Below are positions 1-5,174 of a stretch of DNA of 5,174 nucleotides, in pieces (within the stretch, counting starts at the first letter, position 1; every line of letters begins with the position of its first letter). A program made the translations under genes and the position numbers. The stretch is taken from the NCBI GenBank assembly GCA_007130745.1, contig SLRW01000085.1, positions 1 through 5,174 on the forward strand, given 5' to 3'. Source of the stretch: Gammaproteobacteria bacterium (lineage in GTDB: Bacteria; Pseudomonadota; Gammaproteobacteria; UBA5335; SLRW01). Under the pieces are notes generated by a model, which had not been told where the DNA came from, ran no database searches, and was given only the letters and a program-made list of their open reading frames with translations.

Positions 1-109
1 CACCGGCCCGCGCCAGCAGCCAGTTGAACAGCGCTACACGCAAATTGCCCAGATGCAGCCGCCCCGTGGGACTGGGGGCAAACCGGGTACGCACAGGATT
101 ATCAGCCAT
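1..109 (-). CDS. gltX: Glutamate--tRNA ligase, N-terminal fragment (gene runs off the left edge)
   Basis: Only the first 36 codons are visible, read leftward from an ATG at 109-107. The peptide carries the N-terminal signature of class I glutamyl-tRNA synthetases: VRTRFAPSPTGRLHLGN followed by LRVALFNWLLARAG. HLGN at residues 19-22 is the HIGH-type ATP-binding motif, and FAPSPTG at residues 10-16 contributes to glutamate and adenylate binding in this family. The enzyme charges tRNA(Glu) with glutamate in the cytoplasm. The NLR-ALFNW segment argues for full-length GltX rather than the truncated paralogue GluQ-RS, which usually reads SPSG-LHFGSL. A glutaminyl-tRNA synthetase would read PEPNGYLHIGH instead. 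No clear Shine-Dalgarno sequence precedes the start. The gene is divergent from the cyclophilin gene. The family call is firm, but whether this enzyme is discriminating or non-discriminating cannot be judged from this fragment. Confidence 0.9.
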   Translation of the reverse strand, partial: MADNPVRTRFAPSPTGRLHLGNLRVALFNWLLARAG

Positions 110-152
110 GGCTGCGCATACTACCCGAAGGGCGACAGGCCACCAAGCAAGC

Positions 153-186
153 CTGCAGATTCGTCACCTCCGGGCGGATTCTGCAG
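153..186. repeat. Imperfect inverted repeat in the divergent control region
   Basis: CTGCAGATTC at 153-162 pairs with GATTCTGCAG at 177-186, giving nine of ten matched positions (the mismatch is 160/179) around a 14-base loop. Each arm contains the 6-base palindrome CTGCAG. It could be a regulator-binding site or a transcript stem-loop. It lacks a T-run, so it is not a typical terminator. Chance cannot be excluded. Confidence 0.4.
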
Positions 187-251
187 CGTCCAGGCACAGT
201 GGCAATGCATTCCGGCTACGACCACCGTATCATTGGCTCTGTCTATTCCTT

Positions 252-256
252 GGAGG
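252..256 (+). promoter_or_regulatory. Ribosome binding site of the cyclophilin gene
   Basis: GGAGG at 252-256 lies nine bases before the ATG at 266. It decides the start. The reading frame is open back to an ATG at 53, but those extra 71 codons overlap the start of gltX, have no ribosome site and do not resemble a cyclophilin. A start at 266 also places a signal-peptide-like stretch at the N-terminus. Confidence 0.85.
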
Positions 257-265
257 CCCGAATTT

Positions 266-832
266 ATGAGTCGCTCACTGCTTGCCCTGTCATTTATGCT
301 TGCCGCCACGCCCACCTCTGAACCCGCGGCGCCATGCGTCACCATCGAGACCAGCAAGGGCAATATCACGCTTGAGTTGATGCCGGAGTCGACCCCGGCC
401 ACGGTGGAGAACTTCCTGGCCTATGTTGATGACAGTTATTACGACGGCCTGATATTCCATCGGGTGATTGAGGGATTCATGATCCAGGGGGGGGGCGTGG
501 ACAGCCAGTACCGCTCGCGCCAAACCCGTCCGCCCGTTGCCAATGAGTCCATCGAAGGCGAAGCCAACCTGCGCGGCACCATCGCCATGGCGCGCACCAG
601 CGACCCCGACTCGGCCACTGCACAGTTTTTCATCAATCATCGCGATAACCCGCCACTTGACGCCACCGGCAGCCGTCCGGGCTACACTGTATTCGGGCGC
701 GTCACCGGCGGCATGGATGTGGTGGACGCCATCGCCGTCAGCCCCACGGGTTCGGGCGGCCCCTTCCGCTCGGATGTCCCGGTTGACCCCGTGATCATCC
801 ATTCCATCAGGCGCTGCGGGGATACCGACTGA
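266..832 (+). CDS. ppiA: Cyclophilin-type peptidyl-prolyl cis-trans isomerase, probably periplasmic (PpiA-like)
   Basis: The 188-residue protein is a single-domain bacterial cyclophilin, which catalyses cis-trans isomerisation of peptide bonds before proline during folding. The N-terminus (R3, then a hydrophobic run at about residues 5-14) looks like a short signal peptide, so a periplasmic location is inferred. The cleavage site is unclear. The domain spans about residues 25-183. Family motifs are FHRVIEGFMIQGG at 64-76 (catalytic R66, with F71, M72 and Q74), GTIAMART at 104-111, SATAQFFIN at 116-124 and YTVFG at 140-144. The position equivalent to Trp121 of human CypA is Pro130, which suggests weak cyclosporin binding. 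Cysteines occur only at 24 and 184, flanking the domain. lpxH starts 13 bases after the stop, so the two are probably co-transcribed. A run of nine Gs (487-495) lies in the active-site loop. The symbol ppiA rests on the predicted export; a cytoplasmic PpiB role is the alternative. Confidence 0.93.
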   Translation: MSRSLLALSFMLAATPTSEPAAPCVTIETSKGNITLELMPESTPATVENFLAYVDDSYYDGLIFHRVIEGFMIQGGGVDSQYRSRQTRPPVANESIEGEANLRGTIAMARTSDPDSATAQFFINHRDNPPLDATGSRPGYTVFGRVTGGMDVVDAIAVSPTGSGGPFRSDVPVDPVIIHSIRRCGDTD

Positions 833-845
833 AACGGAGCCGGGT

Positions 846-1565
846 ATGGCCACGCTATTCATTGCTGACCTGCATCTGGATCCGCTTCGACCGGAGATAC
901 AGGAACGTTTTAACGACTTTCTGCAAGGTGAAGCCCGACAGGCCCGGGCGTTATACATCCTGGGGGATCTGTTCGAAGTCTGGGTGGGTGATGACAGCCC
1001 CCTGCCCGAGTACCTGCCCGGCATGCGCGCATTGCGCGAGCTGAGTGACACCGGCGTGCCGGTGTATTTCATACACGGCAATCGCGATTTCCTGATCGGC
1101 CGGCGCTTCGCCCGTGAATGCGGGGTAAACCTGCTGCCTGACCCCAGCGTTATCAATCTTTACGGTCAACCCGTCGCACTGCTGCACGGCGATACACTGT
1201 GCACCGACGACCATGAATACCAGCGCTTCCGGCGCTGGATCCGCAAGCCCTGGTTGCAGCATCTGATGCTGGGCCTGCCGGCCTCGCTGCGCTGGCGCAT
1301 TGGTCGGGCGATACGCCAGCGCAGCCAGCAACGTACGCGTAGAAAGCCCATGCAGATCATGGATGTGAACCCGCAAGCGGTGGTGAATTGTTTTCGCAAG
1401 CTGGGGGTACAGCGCATGATTCACGGCCATACACATCGCCCTGCCCGCCACCAGGTGGATCTGGGGGATGGCGTCAGCGGTGAGCGCATCGTCCTCGGCG
1501 ACTGGTTTGAACAGGGCAGCGTGCTGCGGGTGGATGAAAACCACTGTGAGCTGAGTCGTTTCTGA
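846..1565 (+). CDS. lpxH: UDP-2,3-diacylglucosamine diphosphatase LpxH
   Basis: The 239-residue enzyme hydrolyses UDP-2,3-diacylglucosamine to lipid X (2,3-diacylglucosamine 1-phosphate) and UMP. This is a step of lipid A synthesis at the cytoplasmic face of the inner membrane. The calcineurin-like metallophosphatase ligands are all present: D8 and H10 (ADLHL), D41 (GDLFE), N79 with R80 (HGNRDF), H114 (HGDTLCTDD), and H195 and H197 (GHTH). Residues D122, R157, S160 and K167, which line the substrate site in characterised LpxH enzymes, are also in place. The helical lid occupies about residues 125-170. The start MATLFIADLHL and the total length match E. coli LpxH closely. GGAG at 836-839 sits six bases before the ATG. 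The gene follows the cyclophilin gene by 13 bases and converges with metZ, leaving a 4-base gap. LpxH is the usual enzyme in beta- and gammaproteobacteria, which fits the inferred host. Confidence 0.98.
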   Translation: MATLFIADLHLDPLRPEIQERFNDFLQGEARQARALYILGDLFEVWVGDDSPLPEYLPGMRALRELSDTGVPVYFIHGNRDFLIGRRFARECGVNLLPDPSVINLYGQPVALLHGDTLCTDDHEYQRFRRWIRKPWLQHLMLGLPASLRWRIGRAIRQRSQQRTRRKPMQIMDVNPQAVVNCFRKLGVQRMIHGHTHRPARHQVDLGDGVSGERIVLGDWFEQGSVLRVDENHCELSRF

Positions 1566-1569
1566 CCCC

Positions 1570-2778
1570 TCAGGGCGTGATCGCGGCCAGCCCCCGGGTC
1601 AGATCATCCAGCAGGTCACGCACATCCTCCAGACCTGCGGAAATACGCACCATGCCAGGCACAATGCCGGCCTCAAGCCGCGCCTCTTCGCTCAATCGGC
1701 CATGCGTGGTGGTCGCCGGATGAGTGACGGTGCTTTTGGTATCGCCGAGATTGGCAGTGATGGAAAACAGCTCCAGCGCATCAATAAATCGCCACGCCGC
1801 CGCCTGACCGCCCGCCAGTTCAAACGAAACAATGCCGCCAAAATCACTTTGCTGACGCGCCGCCAGGGCATGCTGGGGATGCGATTCAAGCCCGGGAAAG
1901 TGCACACGCTCAATGCCAGGCTGACCGAGCAGCCACTCGGCCAGCGTCATCGCGGCACGGCTGTGCGCACGCATACGCAGCGACAGGGTTTCCAGCCCCT
2001 TGAGGAACACCCAGGCATTAAAGGGACTCATGCTGGGGCCCGCACTGCGCAGAAAACCGAAGATCTGCTCACCTACCAGCGCCTGGCTGCCAACCACGGC
2101 CCCGCCCACGCAACGCCCCTGGCCATCCAGATACTTGGTGGCGGAATGGATTACCAGGTCCGCACCCAAATCCAGGGGGCGCTGCAGGGCAGGCGTACAG
2201 AAACAGTTATCCACTACCAGCAGTGCATCACTTTCCCGGGCCAGGCCGGCCAGTGCCTTGATGTCCGCCACCTCGGTCAGGGGATTGGTGGGCGTTTCCA
2301 GAAACAGCATGCGGGTGCGCCCTGGCTGCACCGCATTCTGCCAGGCCGACAGGTCAGTCACATGCACATAGTCCACCTCGATTCCGAAACGACTGAGGTG
2401 TTTGTCGAACAGCTGCGTGGTGGTCCCGAACAGACCGTGCGCGGCGACGATATGATCGCCCTGCCCCAGCAGTGCCATGCAGGTGGCCAGCACCGCACTC
2501 ATACCCGATGCCGTGCCCACGCAGGCCTCGCCGCCTTCCAGCGCAGCCAGCCGACGTTCAAACATACGCACGGTGGGGTTGGTAAAGCGCGAATAAATAT
2601 TACCCGGCGTCTCTCCGGAAAAACGGGCCGCGGCCTCGGCAGCATTGCGGAAAACAAAGCTGGAAGTGGGATACAAGGCCTCGGAATGCTCCATTTGTTC
2701 CGAGCGCTCTTGCCCGGCCCGCACCGCCAGAGTATCCGGGCGCAGCGAATCGGTTGTATTGTTATCGGACTCGCTCAT
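1570..2778 (-). CDS. metZ: O-succinylhomoserine sulfhydrylase (PLP-dependent)
   Basis: The 402-residue protein belongs to the Cys/Met metabolism PLP enzyme family. It joins O-succinylhomoserine and sulfide to give homocysteine, the direct sulfhydrylation route to methionine. Visible features are YSR at 62-64 (binds cofactor phosphate from the partner subunit), SGMSA at 91-95 (phosphate loop), ETPTNP at 161-166, the cofactor-ring aspartate D190 in VVDN, and the Schiff-base lysine K215 in HSATKYLDGQGRCVGG. R378 in MVRIS should bind the substrate carboxylate. The DGQGRCVGG stretch is typical of MetZ rather than MetB, MetC or MetY, and the length is normal for MetZ (about 400). The ATG is preceded by GGATGAAG, a weak ribosome site. 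purF lies 49 bases upstream on the same strand, an order also known in pseudomonads. The substrate (succinyl versus acetyl ester) is inferred from family resemblance and cannot be proven from sequence. Confidence 0.95.
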   Translation of the reverse strand: MSESDNNTTDSLRPDTLAVRAGQERSEQMEHSEALYPTSSFVFRNAAEAAARFSGETPGNIYSRFTNPTVRMFERRLAALEGGEACVGTASGMSAVLATCMALLGQGDHIVAAHGLFGTTTQLFDKHLSRFGIEVDYVHVTDLSAWQNAVQPGRTRMLFLETPTNPLTEVADIKALAGLARESDALLVVDNCFCTPALQRPLDLGADLVIHSATKYLDGQGRCVGGAVVGSQALVGEQIFGFLRSAGPSMSPFNAWVFLKGLETLSLRMRAHSRAAMTLAEWLLGQPGIERVHFPGLESHPQHALAARQQSDFGGIVSFELAGGQAAAWRFIDALELFSITANLGDTKSTVTHPATTTHGRLSEEARLEAGIVPGMVRISAGLEDVRDLLDDLTRGLAAITP

Positions 2779-2793
2779 GCTTCATCCATGTGC

Positions 2794-2805
2794 GTCGACG
2801 TCGAC
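2794..2805. repeat. 12-base perfect palindrome between purF and metZ
   Basis: GTCGACGTCGAC reads the same on both strands and is also a tandem pair of GTCGAC. It lies 15 bases upstream of the metZ start in a 49-base gap, just downstream of a candidate promoter. It could be an operator or part of a hairpin in the purF-metZ transcript. Its function is unknown and chance is possible. Confidence 0.4.
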
Positions 2806-2814
2806 CAGGTCAGT

Positions 2815-2844
2815 ATTATCCGCCTGATCAGGAAGCGTTGTACA
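2815..2844 (-). promoter_or_regulatory. Candidate internal promoter for metZ
   Basis: On the minus strand, TGTACA (2844-2839, 4 of 6 matches to the -35 consensus) is followed after 18 bases by GATAAT (2820-2815, 5 of 6 matches to the -10 consensus). It overlaps the last codons and stop of purF. A start near 2808 would give a short leader containing the 12-base palindrome. The reading is by eye, and metZ may simply be read from the upstream operon promoter. Confidence 0.3.
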
Positions 2845-4336
2845 TGCCATTGATATCCTGCTCGTCCTCATTCTGTTCGCGAGCGGCATCAGCGCGGCGC
2901 TGACTGACCTGCTCCAGATACTCCGGCGTCACATCCCCGGTGACATACTCACCCGAAAAGCAGGAGTTATCAAAACGACTCACGCGCCCACTGCCGCGGC
3001 GCACCGCTTCACTGATATCGTCCAGATCCTGATAGATCAGCCGGTCAGCCCCGATTTCCTCGCCAATCTGCGTCTCATCGCGATTATGCCCCACCAGCTC
3101 TTCCACACAGGGCATGTCAATGCCGTAGACATTGGGATAGCGCACCGGCGGCGCCGCCGAAGCAAAGCAAACCCTTCGCGCGCCTGCTTCACGGGCCATC
3201 TGGATGATCTGCCTGGAAGTGGTACCACGGACAATGGAGTCATCCACCAAAAGCACATTCTTGTCGCGAAATTCCAGATCAATGGCATTGAGCTTCTGGC
3301 GTACTGATTTACGCCGCAATTTCTGCCCCGGCATGATGAATGTGCGGCCGATATAACGGTTCTTGATAAAGCCCTCACGATATTTCACATCCAGATGATG
3401 GGCCAGCTGCACGGCAGCGGTACGGCTGGTATCCGGGATGGGAATCACCACGTCTATATCTTCATCCGCCCATTCACGCTTGATCTTCGTCGCCAGCGCA
3501 TCGCCCATCCGCAGGCGCGCCTTGTAAACAGAAATATCATCGATGATCGAGTCCGGTCGCGCGAAATACACAAACTCGAACATACAGGGGCTGTGCTGCG
3601 GACTTTGGGCGCACTGCTTTTTGGCCACACCGCCATGCATATCGATAATAATGGCCTCACCCGGCGCCACGTCATCTATGAGATCAAAGCCCAGCACGTC
3701 CAGCGCCACACTCTCTGAGGCCAGCATGTACTCATCACCCTGTGGAGTTGAACGCCGACCATAGACCAGCGGACGAATGCCATTGGGGTCGCGGAAACCT
3801 ACCAGACCATAACCGGCAATCATGGCCACAGCAGCATAGGCGCCGTGACAGCGCTGGTGCAGGCGCGATACCGCGCTGAAGATATCCTCATGTTCTATGC
3901 TGATGCGGCCCGCCTGCTGCAGCTCATGCGCCAGTATATTGAGCAGCACCTCGGAGTCCGATTCCGTATTGATGTGACGCATGTCCTGCACAAACAACTC
4001 CTGGCGCAGGCTGTCGGAGTTAGTCAGGTTGCCGTTATGCGCCAGGGCGATACCAAAGGGCGAATTGACAAAGAAAGGTTGCGATTCGGCCGAACTCGAG
4101 CAGCCTGCGGTGGGATAACGAACATGGCCAATGCCCATCGTACCCTTGAGCTGCAACATGTGGCGGGCATGGAATACATCACGCACCAGTCCGTTGTCCT
4201 TTCGCAGATGCAGCCGGTCACGATCACAGGTCATGATGCCGGCGGCATCCTGCCCACGATGCTGCAACACCGTCAGCGCATCGTACAGGTCCTGGTTAAC
4301 TGGCCCGCGGGCCACGGATCCGACTATGCCGCACAT
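2828..4336 (-). CDS. purF: Amidophosphoribosyltransferase PurF
   Basis: The 502-residue enzyme catalyses the first committed step of purine synthesis: PRPP plus glutamine gives 5-phosphoribosylamine, glutamate and pyrophosphate. The N-terminal half is an Ntn-type glutaminase. Cys2 in MCGIVG becomes the nucleophile after Met removal, with no propeptide, as in the E. coli type. HRGQDAAG (26-33), R74 in HVRYPTAG, HNGNLTN (100-106) and NTESDSE (123-129) complete the glutamine site. The C-terminal half is a phosphoribosyltransferase with IPIPDTSR (298-305), the flexible loop KNRYIGRTFIMPGQ (325-338) and the PRPP loop VLLVDDSIVRGTTS (361-374). Length and motifs match the E. coli enzyme of about 505 residues. 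GGAGG (4351-4347) lies ten bases before the ATG. cvpA ends 25 bases upstream and metZ follows by 49 bases. PurR-type or purine control is known elsewhere, but I saw no clear pur box here. Confidence 0.99.
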   Translation of the reverse strand: MCGIVGSVARGPVNQDLYDALTVLQHRGQDAAGIMTCDRDRLHLRKDNGLVRDVFHARHMLQLKGTMGIGHVRYPTAGCSSSAESQPFFVNSPFGIALAHNGNLTNSDSLRQELFVQDMRHINTESDSEVLLNILAHELQQAGRISIEHEDIFSAVSRLHQRCHGAYAAVAMIAGYGLVGFRDPNGIRPLVYGRRSTPQGDEYMLASESVALDVLGFDLIDDVAPGEAIIIDMHGGVAKKQCAQSPQHSPCMFEFVYFARPDSIIDDISVYKARLRMGDALATKIKREWADEDIDVVIPIPDTSRTAAVQLAHHLDVKYREGFIKNRYIGRTFIMPGQKLRRKSVRQKLNAIDLEFRDKNVLLVDDSIVRGTTSRQIIQMAREAGARRVCFASAAPPVRYPNVYGIDMPCVEELVGHNRDETQIGEEIGADRLIYQDLDDISEAVRRGSGRVSRFDNSCFSGEYVTGDVTPEYLEQVSQRRADAAREQNEDEQDINGMYNAS

Positions 4337-4361
4337 TCAGGCTACCCCTCCACTCCGGCTA

Positions 4362-4850
4362 TCAGAATTGAAAATGCTCCGCCATATCCGCCGGCAGAAA
4401 ATCGGTCATCATGATGGCTACCGCCTCAAACCAGGGCAACAACATGGATGCCTGCCACCATGGGTCGCCGGGCAAGGCCGTCAACCCCGCCAGCAATACC
4501 AGTATGGCGACAATCACCACCCCCCTGAAGCTCCCAAACAACAAGCCCAGCGCCCGGTCTGTGCCGCCCAGGCCTGATTTTTTCACCGCCTGCCCGGCCA
4601 TGTTGTTGACCAGGGCGCCGGCAAGCAGCGTACCCAGAAACAGCAGAAAAAAAGCCAGCACAACCCGAACAGAAGGCGCCGAAATAAAGCCGGCAAACAT
4701 ACCATCAATGCGCTGGGCATAAATCATCGCCACCCCGAAAGCAGCCACCCAGGTCAGCAACGAGATCAACTCGCGCACAAAGCCCCGCCACAGGCTGACC
4801 AGGGCAGACAGCAAAACCACCACCACGATCAGAACGTCAACCCAGCTCAC
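4362..4850 (-). CDS. cvpA: CvpA family inner-membrane protein
   Basis: The 162-residue protein matches the CvpA family (colicin V production protein). In E. coli it is needed for colicin V export and has been linked to envelope stress tolerance; its biochemical role is unknown. About four membrane segments are visible, at roughly residues 5-20, 28-46, 62-83 and 100-124. Conserved family motifs are RGFVRE (22-27) between segments 1 and 2 and GGTDRALG (95-102) before segment 4. The tail (125-162) is less hydrophobic and probably cytoplasmic or interfacial. The start is GTG at 4850-4848; it aligns with the E. coli N-terminus (MVWIDY versus MSWVDV), and the next in-frame Met, at residue 42, would remove two segments. 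It lies between the SPOR gene (30-base gap) and purF (25-base gap), the same order as in E. coli, so co-transcription is likely. Confidence 0.96.
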   Translation of the reverse strand: MSWVDVLIVVVVLLSALVSLWRGFVRELISLLTWVAAFGVAMIYAQRIDGMFAGFISAPSVRVVLAFFLLFLGTLLAGALVNNMAGQAVKKSGLGGTDRALGLLFGSFRGVVIVAILVLLAGLTALPGDPWWQASMLLPWFEAVAIMMTDFLPADMAEHFQF

Positions 4851-4859
4851 CAGCGTTTG

Positions 4860-4864
4860 CCCTC
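4860..4864 (-). promoter_or_regulatory. Ribosome binding site supporting the GTG start of cvpA
   Basis: On the minus strand GAGGG (4864-4860) lies nine bases before the GTG at 4850-4848. Good spacing here, with no in-frame ATG nearby, supports the non-ATG start. Confidence 0.7.
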
Positions 4865-4880
4865 TACAGCACTGATCCGG

Positions 4881-5174
<294 letters not shown>

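Larger units (their letters stand above)
110..265. promoter_or_regulatory. Divergent control region between gltX and the cyclophilin gene
   Basis: These 156 bases separate two divergent starts, so they should hold both promoters. On the plus strand the best -10 candidate is TATCAT at 228-233 (5 of 6 consensus bases), but there is no good -35 at the right spacing. On the minus strand, TTGGTG (146-141) and TAGTAT (123-118) are 17 bases apart and weakly resemble -35 and -10 boxes. These are readings by eye and not proof of promoters. The plus frame through this region is open, but it lacks a ribosome site and family similarity until the ATG at 266. No tRNA or riboswitch fold was recognised. Confidence 0.45.

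Noticed and set aside
53..265. Longer start for the cyclophilin reading frame (71 extra codons from an ATG at 53)
   Set aside because: It overlaps the gltX start, has no ribosome site and shows no family similarity. GGAGG at 252-256 points to the ATG at 266.
110..265. tRNA gene or riboswitch between gltX and the cyclophilin gene
   Set aside because: I found no cloverleaf arms, T-loop consensus or known riboswitch core on either strand.
1048..1065. Perfect 8-base inverted repeat ACACCGGC-GT-GCCGGTGT inside lpxH
   Set aside because: It lies in codons for a conserved stretch (TGVPVYF) and is explained by GC-rich codon choice. There is no T-run, and no reason for a regulatory site there.
290..1156. 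Minus-strand open frame of 288 codons across the cyclophilin gene and lpxH
   Set aside because: It spans two well-supported genes on the other strand and has no motif or ribosome site.
2823..2832. 10-base palindrome CCTGATCAGG at the purF stop codon
   Set aside because: It is too short for a terminator stem with a loop, has no T-run, and lies in an apparent operon.
1702..2853. Plus-strand open frame of 383 codons opposite metZ
   Set aside because: The peptide has biased, low-sense composition and no recognisable motif. metZ on the other strand has full family motifs, so this is a GC-driven shadow.
4647..4653. Run of seven As (seven Ts in the cvpA coding strand) as a possible slippage site
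   Set aside because: It encodes Phe-Phe in a membrane segment where such codons are expected, and the frame continues intact.

Overview
This window holds ordinary gammaproteobacterial housekeeping genes. It has high GC (about 60% by eye) and Gram-negative lipid A synthesis (LpxH). Its right half has the dedD-cvpA-purF order known from E. coli and the purF-metZ adjacency known from pseudomonads and related groups. The presence of MetZ, with no sign of a MetB/MetC pair here, fits a Pseudomonas-like or Chromatiales-like gammaproteobacterium rather than an enteric. I cannot name the genus from the sequence. I found no CRISPR array, insertion sequence, rRNA, tRNA or phage gene.

Layout, left half. 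A partial glutamyl-tRNA synthetase gene (gltX, minus strand) runs off the left edge. It is divergent from a plus-strand pair across a 156-base control region (110-265). The pair is an apparently exported cyclophilin (266-832) followed 13 bases later by lpxH (846-1565), which makes lipid X for lipid A.

Layout, right half. A minus-strand cluster is read from right to left: a DedD-like SPOR protein (cut by the right edge), cvpA, purF and metZ. The gaps are 30, 25 and 49 bases, so co-transcription is likely. metZ ends only 4 bases from the lpxH stop, tail to tail. Every gene is intact except the two cut by the window edges, and I saw no frameshift or pseudogene.

How the genes work together. PurF catalyses the first step of purine synthesis and MetZ the sulfur-incorporating step of methionine synthesis. 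CvpA and the SPOR protein are envelope proteins carried along in an old conserved cluster. The cyclophilin and LpxH both serve the envelope, as a periplasmic folding helper and a lipid A enzyme.

I found no convincing undescribed system. The points worth a second look are small: an in-frame GAGCCT hexanucleotide repeat in the SPOR protein linker, a candidate internal promoter with a 12-base palindrome before metZ, an inverted repeat in the gltX/cyclophilin control region, a G9 tract in the cyclophilin gene, and a possible terminal disulfide in that cyclophilin.
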